Translations under genes and position numbers: made by a program | NCBI RefSeq assembly: GCF_022539665.2 | Contig: NC_081333.1 | Span: forward strand, 13,018,971 to 13,082,970 | Length of the DNA stretch: 64,000 nt | Origin: Daphnia carinata | Taxonomy: Eukaryota > Arthropoda > Branchiopoda > Diplostraca > Daphniidae | Direction: 5' to 3' | Notes under the pieces: model-generated | Databases searched by the model: none | Seen by the model: only the letters and a program-made list of their open reading frames with translations | Told to the model about the DNA's origin: nothing | Shown: piece after piece, positions 1 through 12,500 of the stretch | Numbering within the stretch: the stretch's first letter is position 1 | How the letters are laid out: each line of letters begins with the position of its first letter

Positions 1-1498
1 CAAAATGTCCAAGTTTCTTATGGCAGCCATGAATCGAAAAATATTGAAATTGACCATCGTGCAAGCCTAGTCGAATGATCCAGGGTCAGCCTTAGATGCG
101 ACTGCATTTACCACATAAATGTAACATTTTGCTTTCGTGTCAATGGAATTTTCTAAACAAGTTTACGTCATTGATTGTATGATAAATGTTCTTACCTGCT
201 TTTATGTCCTGCAAAGAAAAGGTGGCAACGCTCTCACAAACTGGCGAAGAAGCAAAAGGAAAAGGTGCACGTTCATGGGACAGAAATTCACTACTGCACA
301 TTGTGGCACTCCACCAGACCAGAGACTAAAGCGAAAAGCACCGATCCCCACTTTAGGCCAGGTAGACATACTCAGTCTTTCCGGTGGTGGCGCACGGAAC
401 TTATACCCGCCGTTTGTTGCGGGGGAGGGTGGGAGAGAAACTTTACAAGGACACTGTAAGGTCTCATTAGCAAGAATTTGGAAAATTCAAAAAGACAAAG
501 ATGATAAATAATAGACGAAAGGAAAACATGGATTACAGAGAACTCACCCCCCCCCCCCCCCCGAGTTGAAAAGGAAACAGGCAATTTATTGTTAAAGATA
601 ACAAAACTTACCAGGTTCATTGAACCATCGTTGAGCTATTGTTCCATAGGCGGGAGAACTCGTGTCTCATTGCCTTTTGTCCCTGAGCTAGCCAGCATGG
701 TTTTACTTCCCGTACCTCTAGCGCTAATGGTGAGAAGGCGGGTGTGTTATAAACATGTGCAGTGAAACGCAAATACTATGTCATTCCATTTTCTTTATCC
801 GATATCATAAATTTTTCTTGTCTAGTAGTACACATATTTTAAACAAAACATTTCTAAAATAAAATTTTTTTAACATTTTGAATAATGCATTCCAAAACGA
901 AAATAGTCTTCCAATGATTGTATCGATTCTTACACGATCAATCAGCGAAATCGGTACACGTGCTCGACGAAAAGTAGGAGGGATGGCTTTCTCTCAGTGT
1001 GTGCAACAAGATGTCTGTGACAATACGTTAAACTCCCGCCATCCCCCACCCCAAAAAGGAAAATGAAATTAAATTAAATATCAAGTTGTAATTGCTTGCA
1101 TTTCGAATTTCCTTCTGCACATGCTGCCTCGGTGTCCCGGTGATGATCTGATATCAGTTGAGTCCTAGCATTCGGACAGATAAGAACAGGATGTCCGTGT
1201 AAAGTAGGTCAATCACGGACATCGTAGCTTGGTTCGAGAGGTGACATTTTTGCTTGTAGTTGGTGTTCTTTTTCATTCACGTTCAGTTCAGTGCCAACTC
1301 CTCTGGACACCAGACATCGAAGGCGCTTACAATTCACTGTGTTTACTTACCTAAGTATAAAGTGTCAAGCGAACTTTTAGTTTCATCGCCCATTTTCAAC
1401 TGACAAAAAGGTTCATTTTTCTTGTAAGACATTTGATGTTGGTCGGTGTACAATTTTTCCATTAAATATCACCAAACTATACATGTTCATGTTACACA
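1..1498 (+). other. 5' leader region of EcK copy 1
   Basis: No gene is supported here. The stretch is repeated in units 2, 3 and 4 with small indels that break any shared reading frame. It includes a C16 homopolymer at 547-562 that is absent from the other units, which makes the exact length unreliable. The last few hundred bases before 1499 probably hold the EcK promoter and 5' UTR; no TATA box or initiator could be fixed with confidence. Confidence 0.6.
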
Positions 1499-3233
1499 AT
1501 GCAGAAAGTACAGCATAACCAAGCCTCTAAAATGAGTGAAGAAATCAAGACCCTGAGTGATAAACAACTTTTTTGGAAAACCCTTTTTGAAACCAAAAAA
1601 TTGGCTGCCCAGCTGAGCTCCATGGTGACGAGTCACGTTAATGGCGTCACCTACGATGACATACCCCAGTACGGAAAAGTGCACGTCGTGGCTCAATCTG
1701 GCTCAAATTTAGGTGACAATTTCCAGAGCGACACGTTCATTGTGACTGCACGGCTGTTGCAAGGCCAACACTTGAGTACTTTCATCAAGGTATTGATTTA
1801 CCTATTCACTTGCCATTTCAAAAGTTCACGTTTTGTTTTCAACAGGTACTGCCATCGAATTCCTTTCTGCGCCAAGCTGTGGACGAGTCTCGTGTCCATC
1901 AACGCGAGATCAACATGTACCAACATTTTTTCGCTCTCCTGCGAGAGATGCATGCCGACCAACCGATTCCCTTGGACATCCCAGATTGTTACTACACCCA
2001 TCTGGAGGAAGTTGTCAAGGGCGAGACGGACGGATCGAATACTTGCATCGTACTTGAAGACTTGAAAACAGAGAATTATCGCATGGTGGATATAACAGGA
2101 GGACTCGATTATCGTCATTGCCACATGGCTCTGACATCGCTAGCTCATTATCACGCTCAAACGCTAAATGCATTGAGAACTTGGAAAGACTTGTCCACAG
2201 GAGAGTTATCCAAGGTGCCACCTGCAGCAAAATTTATTTTTGATGAAATGTCCATGTTTGACATGGGTATCACCCATGCCCTTCAGAATTTTGCCACCAC
2301 TGTCGTCGATTTTGCTAAACCAGTTAACCGACCTGATGTAAGTATAGCTATTTGTTTAGATATTTTTAGTATTTGACTGTTCTTAGCCATTGAATTTTAC
2401 AGCTCTATTGTTGTTTAATCATTAACAGTTAGTCGAGTGGTTGACGGATCTTCAGCAACGGCTACCGGAGATCATGTTAGTCGACAATTTGGAGAGCAGC
2501 GGTCCATTGGCTTGCATTCTTCATGGGGATTTCTGGAACAACAACATGCTGTTCAAATACGCAGAGCAGTCGGATCGCCCTGAAGATGGAAATAAAGAGA
2601 ATGCACCAGCAGACATTCCTGTTTCGTTGAAAATGCTCGACTTTCAGCAATCGAGGATAGGCCATCCTCTCAGCGATGTGCTTTACTTCATGTACACGAG
2701 CACAATGCCCGAGTTGAGGGAATGTCACATGCTCGATTTGCTTCGCCATTATTTCGATACGTTGACGACTGATTTGCTAGTTCTCGGCATTTCACTCGAC
2801 AACTACACCTGGGAAAATTTTATGGAAGACTACAAGAAAAGATCCTTGATGTGGATGTTTGCTGGCGTCTTGATGATTACCATGACCCAAAACAAGCAAG
2901 CCGCTTCCACTTTACAAGACATGGATGAGGCAGAACAAAAGAAAGGTCCTACATCAGGTACAGCAAATCGTTCCTTAAATATGATTACTGTTGTAATTAT
3001 GATAAAATTTCGTATTGGTGGCTGTTTGATTATTTTAATTTCTATACATTTCATATTTCGGCAAACGTGTAGATACGGCGGTGGAACCAGTGAAGGGCGA
3101 AAGTGGATTGAGCCTCGAAATGGAGGAAAAGATGAAGAACATGATGGCGACTCAGGCATTGCGTGCTAGTTCGGCTTTGTCGGACCGAATCCTTAAACTG
3201 ATCATGGAAGTGAAGGCCTTAAATGATTCATAA
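1499..3233 (+). CDS. EcKinase/CHK-like small-molecule kinase, copy 1
   Basis: Predicted exons 1499-1789, 1846-2337, 2429-2957 and 3073-3233 (490 aa; a second Met at 1532 gives 479 aa). All introns are GT-AG with consistent phases 0, 0 and 1. The protein belongs to the ecdysteroid-kinase-like (EcKinase, DUF1679/CHK) family, cytosolic kinases with a phosphotransferase fold that phosphorylate small molecules such as ecdysteroids; the substrate here is unknown. The Brenner-type catalytic loop reads HGDFWNNN (HGD at about residues 293-295) and the metal-binding motif LDFQ follows (D about 332), so the enzyme looks active. No signal peptide or membrane segment is seen. It lies 1.55 kb upstream of the kinase-ankyrin gene on the same strand, and this pair is the duplicated cassette. 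Family assignment is confident; the name ecdysteroid kinase is not a claim about substrate. Confidence 0.9.
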
Positions 3234-4787
3234 AATGCAGCAGCAGTAATCAATGCATCCTGTTTTAAACAGGAGGTTGATTACATTCATTTAATTTATT
3301 GCCCAGTTGCTAGAACGCTTCCATACTTGTTTATGTGGAACTGCACCGGCCAACGAGTTCAAAGTGTAACACCAGATCGTCAAGGACAAGATGATATCGA
3401 TTCCCTCTCGCCACACAAACACACCTACATGCAAAACACATAAATCACCTTGTGGTGCAATAGACAGGGAGCAATCTTACCAATAGAATAACAACTGGCT
3501 GATATGCCCAAGCTTATTTTGAAACAAAACACACAAATGTGTGGGAAACAAGTCGAAACCAAAAAGCTTTTCTATTATCTGGCTGCACTTGAGTTGAGGT
3601 AAACAGCTTATCAATAAAAACTGCTGAACGTGCACTAAAATTGACGAAACAATGAGTCGTAACTCGAAGCAAACGTCAAGTTTGTTTGCTTCAGCTAAAA
3701 ACACCAACTCTCCCCGTGAGATGGAGAAAGTGAGATAAATCGCTTTCTGATATTTAAGATTTAGTAATATTGGTCATTATGGCCAATAAGCCAGAAAAAT
3801 GCGAGAATTGAGTAAGCATTAAAGATCGATGATTTTGAATGAGCTAACACTGCTATACCTGAATGTCATCACTAATAAATAGTATTCAATTCGACTGCGG
3901 CCGAAAAGAATAACTGAATGACGTTTGCAAGAGAAGTTTTTTTTATTAGCGACTTCACCGCGGTGCCCCGCCTTGAATGACATCTTTAATAAACTTGCCG
4001 CGCTAGTTATTCTCGATCTTCAACAGCTGTGTCTAAGGTAATCAGTTTTATTTGGACCGCATAGAAAGAGCGGGCAGACTGATGTTCATTTGTGCCAAGC
4101 CGATGGTACAATTTGTACGCGGCTTTTAGTACGCATATTTTTAACGGGTTCAGCAAACATTCGTAATTTTAAATTGTTTGGTTGTTTTACCTTCTAACTA
4201 ACCCCGCTAACAGCGCCAATAAATATAATTTAATAAATATAATTGTCGTCATAGAAATAACGTAGCCTACTATATATTCATAATATATTTAGATAAAAAG
4301 AAAAGAAGGGGGAAAGGCTTCAGAAAAGATAATGAGAAATAATGCGATAAGGTATACGTATCGAAAGCGAACAGTGCATCAGGGCGCGATTAGTAAAGCT
4401 CTATGATAAAACATTTTATACGCAGCAACCATTGAAAGAAACGATTGGAAAGGCACTATGAGCAAATTATTAATTCGATGCAACTCATTTGACAAGCTCT
4501 CGTCAACGAGAAAAAAAGTCTCGTTAAAATAATGTGATGTGTAATTTTAAGGAGCAAATGAAAAAAACGTTATTGACATTTCACACGGATCAACAGGTAT
4601 AGACAACGCGATAACAAATTATTATCTGCATTGTACTCGTAAGCTATATTTTGTGCTTTACAGGTAAACTGATAAATTCAAAACGATTTCGGATTGCAAG
4701 TGAAGGTTCTTCAGTGCAAACGCTATTTCCCAATAGAAGCTCGTACAAGTTCTTGTCTCGCTAGCCTCGAGTGCCTAAAAGCCTGAA
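3234..4787 (+). promoter_or_regulatory. Intergenic region and probable promoter of kinase-ankyrin copy 1
   Basis: No coding sequence is seen. The part from about 3480 to 4787 is almost identical to 19020-20297 in unit 3: over roughly the last 350 bp before the start codon only two differences were counted by eye. It probably contains the KA promoter and 5' UTR. The region is AT-rich with several short homopolymer runs; no core promoter element is assigned. Confidence 0.6.
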
Positions 4788-7441
4788 ATGTCATCGACTA
4801 CTGCCGTAAATGTAGATGGCATCCAATTCAATCGCGACGACCTTTTGGGAAGTGGTGGCTTCGGTTCAGTGTATCGAGGTAAATATAAAAATCAAAGTAT
4901 AGCAGTAAAAAGAATTCTGAAGATAAATGGCAAAGATCAAGTAGCTGACAACGAGCTAAATAATCTGAAGCAGTTAGACCATCCCAATATAGTTAAACTA
5001 CTTCACTCGGCAAGTGATGTCGACTTCAAGTAAGATTATTTACGTGTTTAACTTTGAATTAAGCTGAGAATTTCCATACGATTTCTGCGATTCAGTTATT
5101 TGGCTTTGGAATTGTGCGACGCATCATTGGATCAGGTGTTCCTAAATGAGGACGATTCTCGGAGATATAAAGGACCTGCATTACCAAATAATTTCGAGGT
5201 TTTCTCCCAATTAGCCTCCGGTCTCGATTACATTCATTCAAAGAATGTAATCCATCGGGACATTAAACCGGGCAATATTCTCATTTCTGTGAAACATACT
5301 GACCAAGGAGAAGAGATAACGATCAAGTGGGCTGATTTTGGATTGTCACGAGAAGTGAGTGAACGCGGAACATTCACAATGAGTGGAGTCAAAGGGACTC
5401 AAATTTGGTTCTCTCCCGAAGAGATGGAAATTATAGGCGGAAACCTACGCATCGAAGAAACGAGAGGCTCCATCCAAAGCGACGTATACGCAGAAGGCCT
5501 CGTCTTCGGTTATATTCTTTTGAAAGGAAAACATATCTATGGCGAAAATGATATAGAAAGTGGAAAAAACATCATGAAAAACAAACCAGTCAATATGAAT
5601 AGTAAGTTAGCTCTTGAGGCAGATCATATAACATAAGCATATTAATTAAATGTTTAAAATTTAAAATATAATAGAAATTCATCACAGGCATTTAGCCCGT
5701 AACTTAATAGAACAAATGCTGATCAAGACACCTTACGAAAGAATTACATCCAAACAAGTTGTTGATCAACTTCAATCCATAAAAATCAAAGTAAAGAAAT
5801 TACACAAGTTTAACAACATCTTCGTCAATGAAATTCGGGTTCTAACAAAAGTTTTCCATTTAGCTTACGGAAGGAGAAAAAAATCTGCATCGGTTGTGTG
5901 CAGATCAACGTCCAACGCCAAATTTAAGCATATTAGAACAATGGCTATTCGAATATGCAAGAGATTTAAGGAATGATATCAAATCTTTAATGCAACTCGG
6001 TATCGACGTAAACGCAAAGAACGAAGATGGATGGAATGCGCTTCATCTTTTGTGTCGATTCAATTCAAGCCAAAACTTAATCGATGCGATTAAACTCTTA
6101 GTCGAACTCGGCATCGACCAAAACGCAAAAACCAACCAGGGATCCAGCGCCCTTCATTTTTTGTGTCGATACAGTTCAAGCCCACACTTAATCGATGCGA
6201 TTGAACTCTTGATCCAACTCGGCATCGACATAAACGCAAAGGACAACAATGGATTGAATGCGCTTCATCTGTTATGTCGATTCAGTTCAAGCCCACACTT
6301 AATCGATGCGATTAAACTCTTGATCGAACTCGGCATCGACAAAAACGCAAAAACCAAAGATGGATCCAATGCACTTCATCGTCTGTGTTCTAACAATTCA
6401 AGCCCACATTTAATCGATGCGATTGAACTCTTGATCCAACTCGGCATCGACCTAAACGCAAAGGACAACGAAGGGTCGAATGCGCTTCATCTTTTGTGTT
6501 TTATCAGTTCAAGCCCACACTTAATCGATGCGATTAAACTCTTGATCGAACTCGGCATCGACAAAAACGCAAAAACCAAAAATGGATCCAATGCACTTCA
6601 TCTTCTGTGTCCTTACAATTCAAGCCCACATTTAATCGATGCGATTGAACTCTTGATCCAACTCGGCATCGACCTAAACGCAAAGGACAACAATGGATTG
6701 AATGCGCTTCATCTTTTGTGTTTTATCAATTCAAGCCCACACTTAATCGATGCGATTAAAGTCTTGATCGAACTCGGCATCGACCAAAACGCAAAAACCA
6801 ATGCTGGAATGAATGCGCTTCATTTTTTGTGTCTTAAAAATTCAAGCCCCCACTTAATCGATGCCATTGAACTCTTGATCCAACTCGGCATCGACCTAAA
6901 CGCAAAGGACAACAATGGATTGAATGCGCTTCATGCTTTGTGTTCTCACAATTCAAGCCCACACTTAATCGATGCGATTAAACTCTTGATCCAACTCGGC
7001 ATCGACCTAAACGCAAAGGACAACAATGGATTGAATGCGCTTCATGCTTTGTGTTCTCACAATTCAAGCCCACACTTAATCGATGCGATTAAACTCTTGA
7101 TCCAACTCGGCATCGACCTAAACGCAAAGGACAACAAAGGGTCGAATGCGCTTCATCTTTTCTGTTATTTCAGTTCAAGCCCACACTTAATCGATGCGAT
7201 TAAACTCTTGGTCGAACTCGGCATCGACAAGGAGACAAAAACCAATGCTGGATTGAATGCGCTTCATGTTTTGTGTCGATTCAATTCAAGCCCACACTTA
7301 ATCGATGCGATTAAACTCTTGATTGAACTCGGCATCGACAAAAACGCAAAGACTTACTTTAGATGGAATGCACTCGACTTGTGTCGGCGTAATAAAAATC
7401 TTGCAAATTGCAACGTGGACGAAATCTTTGAAACCGTATGA
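4788..7441 (+). CDS. IRE1/RNase L-like kinase with C-terminal ankyrin repeats, copy 1 (KA1)
   Basis: Predicted exons 4788-5029, 5096-5601, 5675-5790 and 5864-7441 (813 aa), phases 2, 1 and 0. Residues about 15-285 form a protein kinase domain: Gly loop GSGGFGSV (21-28), VAIK-type Lys 41, HRD at 134-136, DFG at 161-163 and an APE-equivalent SPE, so all catalytic motifs are present. Local phrases (VKRIL, ALELCDASL, RDIKPGNILIS, SDVYAEGLVFGYIL) resemble the IRE1/RNase L kinase branch. Where IRE1 has its KEN RNase domain, this protein switches to a short linker and about 13 ankyrin-type repeats of 37 residues (core GxNALHxLC...HLIDAIKLLIELGIDKNAK). No signal peptide or membrane segment is seen, so it is probably cytosolic. 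The array shows a 222 bp dimer pattern (IELGIDKNAKT alternating with IQLGIDLNAKD). Function unknown; the domain call is confident. Confidence 0.85.
5950..7400 (+). repeat. 111-bp ankyrin-type repeat array of KA1
   Basis: About 13 units of 111 bp (37 codons), the last degenerate (WNALDLC). Adjacent units are alike at the DNA level, including synonymous sites, which points to recent array turnover. From about 6200 on, two unit types alternate, giving a 222 bp higher-order period; two consecutive units at about 6900-7120 are nearly identical. Confidence 0.9.
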
Positions 7442-8881
7442 ATTTTAAAAAATGTTAAGGCTGTTCAGAAGAAGAACATACTAAAATAAATTCAAACAAA
7501 ATTCCCCAGCATGTTGCAAGAAATGGGATTCGCGGAAAAATACATCCAACTACATAAATTGTTCAATCGCAAAGAGTATTTATTTCTAATTGAAATGCGA
7601 CGCATTTATGTTAAATAAATTAAAATTCGAAAAAAATAAGGTAGGCCTACTGGTCAATGGGCTACCTCAGTACGTACCACGCATCACATTAGCTAGAACC
7701 TGGTTAAAACGTGCTTTCTAACACAAATGAAATGGAAGTGTGCGCGAAAACGTAACGAAAACAAATTGATCCCTTTCTTTTAGTAATCACGTCCTTGATA
7801 AGGAATCAACTAGTTCTTCCGGTCCAAGAAAACATATTAGGCGCGCAAAATTACCGAGGAGGGCAGACTTTACAGGGAGGATAAGCGTCAAACTTCAACA
7901 TCAAACATAATTCTAATTCAAATTTGTCAAAGTAAAATTAGGTGTTTCAAAGGAAACCGACTCAACTTTGTTTTAAATCTAATTACATGATACAGAGTAC
8001 AACGAAAGGGGAAAGCGCTCCACATTCAGTGTCAAACCGATCGAGCGGAAGCTTGAGCTTTGTGATCGCCATGTTCATAGTGAATAAGTGTGAAATGAAC
8101 TTAAAAAAGCTCATATCATATTTTTAACAAATTGAGCAAGACTAAAATTAATGACTGTTGCGCGTTGGCATCAACTTAAGGTGAAAGTGTAAATACATAA
8201 AATCTGAATTCCATAACGAATCGTTTCACTCGCCCACCTCATTGAAAACCACGGAATATGCACGTTACCATTTGAGTATCCTAATTTCATTTCTCTTGAA
8301 ATATAATTCAAAGCAAAGTGCTGCAAACGTCAAGTGAGTATTAACTGCTAGATGCAGTTGGTTATAGAGTGGTGAAAAGGACACTATGGATGATAGCTCT
8401 TGGCTTCGTCACGATTGAATAAACCTTCACTTAAAATATTTGTTTGCAAAATTCCGAGGAAAACGCACACCAATGAAAAAAGGTAATTCAATCCTCCATA
8501 CAATCTAATGGGCGCGTCCAGCTCTAAAGCTTTATAAAAAATAAAACCCGAAAATGAAAACTAACCTGGAAATGCAACACGTAGTCTTCATCGAAAGACA
8601 GCAATCTGCTGGACATGACACACACTTTTAGACTCTCCGCTTTAGGATTGACCATTGGCCGGTTTCAAAACCACGTTTGCCAGTTTCATCACCACGACGC
8701 GCTTCATTCGCAACAAACTGAGCAAAAAAGAAACAAATAAAAAAATCATCATTTACGAAAAAAGTACGGCAATGTAAACATTTAGCTCAATACTATAGAC
8801 TAAGAAATGATTGCAGGTGATTCATTATTTCTAAGACATTCTCCATTGCACCAAACACATGTTGCAAGCAATATTGATCCA
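7442..8881 (+). other. Intergenic region 3' of KA1
   Basis: No gene is supported. The first about 105 bp (KA1 3' UTR) matches 25348-25451 with two differences counted by eye. About 205 bp (roughly 7550-7755) is absent from unit 3. The site at about 7982-7990 (sequence AATTACATGA) is the uninterrupted equivalent of the place where unit 3 carries a TIR element. The rest is shared with units 2 and 3. Confidence 0.6.
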
Positions 8882-10369
8882 AAATGTCCAAGTTTCTTAT
8901 GACGGCCATGAATCGAAAAGTATTGAAATTGACCATCGTGCAAGCATAGTCAAATAATCCAAACTCTGCCTTAGATACAACTGTATTTACGACAGAAATG
9001 TAAAGTTTTGACTACGTTTCAGTAGACTAGTATTGTCTAAACAAATTTACGTCACTGATTGCATGACAAATATTCTAACCTGCTTTTATGTCCTGCAAAG
9101 AAAAGGTGGCAACGCTCTCACATACTAACGAAGAAGCAAAAGGAAAAGGTGCACGTTCATGGGACTTAACTTACCACTGCACATTGTGGCACTCCACCAG
9201 ACCAGAGACTAAAGCAGAAGGCACTGATCCCTACTACGGGCTCGGTAGACATGCTCAGTCTTGCCGGTGGTGGCGCGCGGAACTTATACCCGCCGTTTGT
9301 TGCGGGGGAGGGTGGGAGAGAAACATTACAAGGACACTGTAAGGTCTCATTAGCAAAAATTTGGAAAATTCAAAAAGACAAAGATGATAAATAATAGACG
9401 AAAGGAAAACATGGGTTACAGAGAACTCTGCTCGATTTGAAAAGGAAACAGGCAATTTATTGTTAAAGATAACAAAACTTACCAGGTTCATTGAACCATC
9501 GTTGAGCTATTGTTCCATAGGCGGGAGAACTCGTGTCTCATTGCCTTTTGTCCCTGAGCAAGCCAGCGTGGTTTTACTTCCCGTACTTCTAGCGCCAATG
9601 GTGAGAAGGCGGGTGTGTTATAAACATGTGCAGTGAAACGCAAATACTATGTCATTCCATTTTCTTTATCCGATATCATAAATTTTTCTTGTCTAGTAGT
9701 ACACTTATTTTAAACAAAACATTTCTAAAATAAAATTTTTTTAACATTTTGAATAATGCATTCCAAAACGAAAATAGTCTTCCAATGATTGTATCGATTC
9801 TTACACGATCAATCAGCGAAATCGGTACACGTGCTCGACGAAAAGTAGGAGGGATGGCTTTCTCTCAGTGTGTGCAACAAGATGTCTGTGACAATACGTT
9901 AAACTCCCGCCATCCCCCACCCCAAAAAGGAAAATGAAATTAAATTAAATATCAAGTTGTAATTGCTTGCATTTCGAATTTCCTTCTGCACATGCTGCCT
10001 CGGTGTCCCAGTGATGATCTGAATTCAGTTGAGTCCTAGTATTCGGACAGATAAGAACAGGATGTCCGTGTAAAGTAGGTCAATCACGGACATCGTAGCT
10101 TGGTTCGAGAGGTGACATTTTTGCTTGTAGTTGGTGTTCTTTTTCATTCACGTTCAGTTCAGTGCCAACTCCTCTGGACACCAGACATCGAAGACGCTTA
10201 CAATTCACTGTGTTTACTTACCTAAGTATAAAGTGTCAAGCGAACTTTTAGTTTCATCGCCCATTTTCAACTGACAAAAAGGTTCATTTTTCTTGTAAGA
10301 CATTTGATGTTGGTCGGTGTACAATTTTTCCATTAAATATCACCAAACTATACATGTTCATGTTACACA
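8882..10369 (+). other. 5' leader region of EcK copy 2
   Basis: Copy of the leader seen at 1-1498. No gene is supported: the open frame visible in unit 1 near 137-511 is interrupted here by a TAA and by indels. The segment 9630-10370 is almost identical to unit 1, so promoter elements of EcK copies 1 and 2 should be equivalent. Confidence 0.6.
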
Positions 10370-12107
10370 ATGCAGAAAGTACAGCATAACCAAGCCTCTA
10401 AAATGAGTGGAGAAATCAAGACCCTGGGTGATAAACAACTTTTTTGGAAAACCCTTTTTGAAACCAAAAAATTGGCTGCCCAGCTGGCCTCCATCGTGAC
10501 GAATCACGTTAATGGCGTCACCTATGATGACTTGCCCCAGTATGGAAACGTACACGTCGTGGCTCAATCTGGCTCAAATTTAGGTGACAATTTCCAACGC
10601 GACACGTTCATTGTGTCTGCACGGCTGTTGCAAGGCCAACACTTGAGTACTTTCATCAAGGTATTGATTTACCTATGCACTTAACATTTCGAAATTTTAC
10701 GCTGTTTTGTTTTCAACAGGTACTGCCGTCGAATTCCTTTCTGCGCCAAGCTGTGGACGGGTCTCGTGTCCATCAACGCGAGATCAACATGTACCAACAT
10801 TTTTTCGCTCTCCTGCGAGAGATGCATGCCGACCAACCGATTCCCTTGGACATCCCAGATTGTTACTACACCCATCTGGAGGAAGTTGTCAAGGGCGAGA
10901 CGGACGGATCGAATACTTGCATCGTACTTGAAGACTTGAAAACAGAGAATTATCGCATGGTGGATATAACAGGAGGACTTGATTATCGTCATTGCCACAT
11001 GGCTCTGACATCGCTAGCTCATTATCACGCTCAAACGCTAAATGCATTGAGAACTTGGAAAGACTCGTCCACAGGAGAGTTATCCAAGGTGCCACTTGCT
11101 GCAAAATTTATTTTTGATGAAATGTCCATGTTTGACATGGGTATCACCCATGCCCTTCAGAATTTTGCCACCACTGTCGTCGATTTTGCCAAACCAGTTA
11201 ACCGACCTGATGTAAGTATAGCTATTTGTTTAGATATTTTTTGTATTTGACTGTGCTTAGCCATTGAATTTTACAGCTCCATTGTTGTTCAATCATTAAC
11301 AGTTAGTCGAGTGGTTGACGGATCTTCAGCAACGGCTACCGGAGATCATGTTAGTCGACAATGTAGAGACCAGTGGTCCACTGGCTTGCATCCTTCACGG
11401 AGATTTTTGGAACAACAACATGCTGTTCAAATACGCAGAGCAGACGGATCGCCCCGAAGATAGGACAACGAACGAAACTGCATCCGTAAACATTCCTGTT
11501 TCGTTAAAAATGCTCGATTTTCAGCAATCGAGGATAGGCCATCCACTCAGCGATGTGCTTTACTTCATGTACACGAGTACAATGCCAGAGTTGAGGGAGC
11601 AACACATGCTCGTCTTGCTTCGTCATTATTTCGATACGTTGACGACTGATTTGCTATTTCTCGGCGTTTCACTCGACAACTACACGTGGGAAAATTTTAT
11701 GGAAGACTACAAGAAAAGATCCTTGATGTGGATGTTTGCTGGTGTCTTGATGATTACCATGACCCAAAACAAGCAAGCCGCTTCCACTTTACAAGACATG
11801 GATGAGGCAGAACAAAAGAAAGGTCCTACATCAGGTACAGCAAATTGTTCCTTAAAATATGATTACTATTGTAATTATGATAAAAATTAGTATTGGTGGC
11901 AGTTTGATTATTTAATTTCTATACCTTTCATATTTTGGCAAACGTGTAGATACGGACGTGGAACCAATGAAGGATGAAAGTGGATTGAACCTCGAAATGG
12001 AGGAAAAGATGAAGAACATGATGGCGACTCAGGCATTGCGTGCTAGTTCGGTTTTGTCGGACCGAATCCTTAAACTGATGGAAGTGAAGGCTTTAAATGA
12101 TTCATAA
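10370..12107 (+). CDS. EcKinase/CHK-like small-molecule kinase, copy 2
   Basis: Predicted exons 10370-10660, 10720-11211, 11303-11834 and 11950-12107 (490 aa), with the same phases as copy 1. The catalytic loop HGDFWNNN and the LDFQ motif are intact. The protein is very close to copy 1 over exons 1 and 2, but the segment just after the catalytic loop (about 11360-11510) is clearly different, with a one-codon insertion near RPEDRTTNE; in this segment copies 1 and 3 agree with each other instead. Near the end a codon is lost (LKLMEVKAL against LKLIMEVKAL). The next gene downstream is only an ankyrin array that has lost its kinase. Presumably the same kind of cytosolic small-molecule kinase as copy 1; substrate unknown. 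Confidence 0.9.
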
Positions 12108-12500
12108 AATGCAGCAGCAGTAATCAATGCATCCTGTTTTAAATAGGAGGTTGATTAAATTCGTGAGATTTATTGCCCAGTTGCTAGAACGCTTCCATAC
12201 TTGTTTATGTGGAACTGCACCGGTCAACGAGTTCAAAGTGTAACACCAGATCATCAAGAACATGAGGATATCGATTCCCTCTCGCCCACACAAACACATC
12301 TACACGCAAAACACATTAATCACCTTGTGGTGCAATAGACAGCGAGCAATCTTACCAAGAGCATAACAACTGGCTGATATGCCCAAGCTTATTTTGAAAC
12401 AAAACACACAAATGTGTGGGAAACAAGTCGAAACCAAAAAGCTTTTCTATTATCTGGCTGCACTTGACTTGAGGTAAACAGCTTATCAATAAAAACTGCT
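12108..12500 (+). other. Intergenic remnant between EcK copy 2 and the ankyrin array
   Basis: Matches unit 1 positions 3234 to about 3625 and then stops abruptly at about 12501, where ankyrin-repeat coding sequence begins. The KA promoter, start codon and kinase exons that follow in unit 1 are missing. The breakpoint shows at most a base or so of shared sequence. Confidence 0.75.

Larger units (their letters stand above)
1..8881 (+). repeat. Segmental duplication unit 1 (left end cut by window)
   Basis: The first of four tandem related units. The sequence starting AAAATGTCCAAGTTTCTTA recurs near 2, 8882, 14882 and 27762, each time followed by the same roughly 1.4 kb leader. Unit 1 contains EcK copy 1 and an intact kinase-ankyrin gene, and is the most complete example of the cassette. 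Unit boundaries are set at the recurring sequence for convenience; the true duplication breakpoints are not known. Confidence 0.85.

Noticed and set aside
137-511. Open frame of 124 codons in the unit 1 leader, with similar frames at 15025-15390 and 27939-28244
   Set aside because: It starts at a non-ATG or unlikely start, resembles no family, and the same stretch in unit 2 (about 9060-9400) is broken by a TAA and indels. Conservation between units is explained by recent duplication.
372-620. Minus-strand open frame in the leader, repeated in other units
   Set aside because: Length changes with the C16 run and no promoter, splice pattern or family resemblance supports it.
5839-5863. A 25-nt intron (GTTCTA...TTTAG) between KA1 exons 3 and 4
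   Set aside because: Too short for spliceosomal removal; the donor GTAAAG at 5791 gives a 73 nt intron with the same acceptor, keeps phase 0, and the same choice works in KA2 (21298-21372).
5950-7400. CRISPR-like or minisatellite reading of the 111 bp repeats
   Set aside because: The repeats are contiguous, without spacers, and stay open in one frame with an ankyrin-type pattern, so they are protein-coding.
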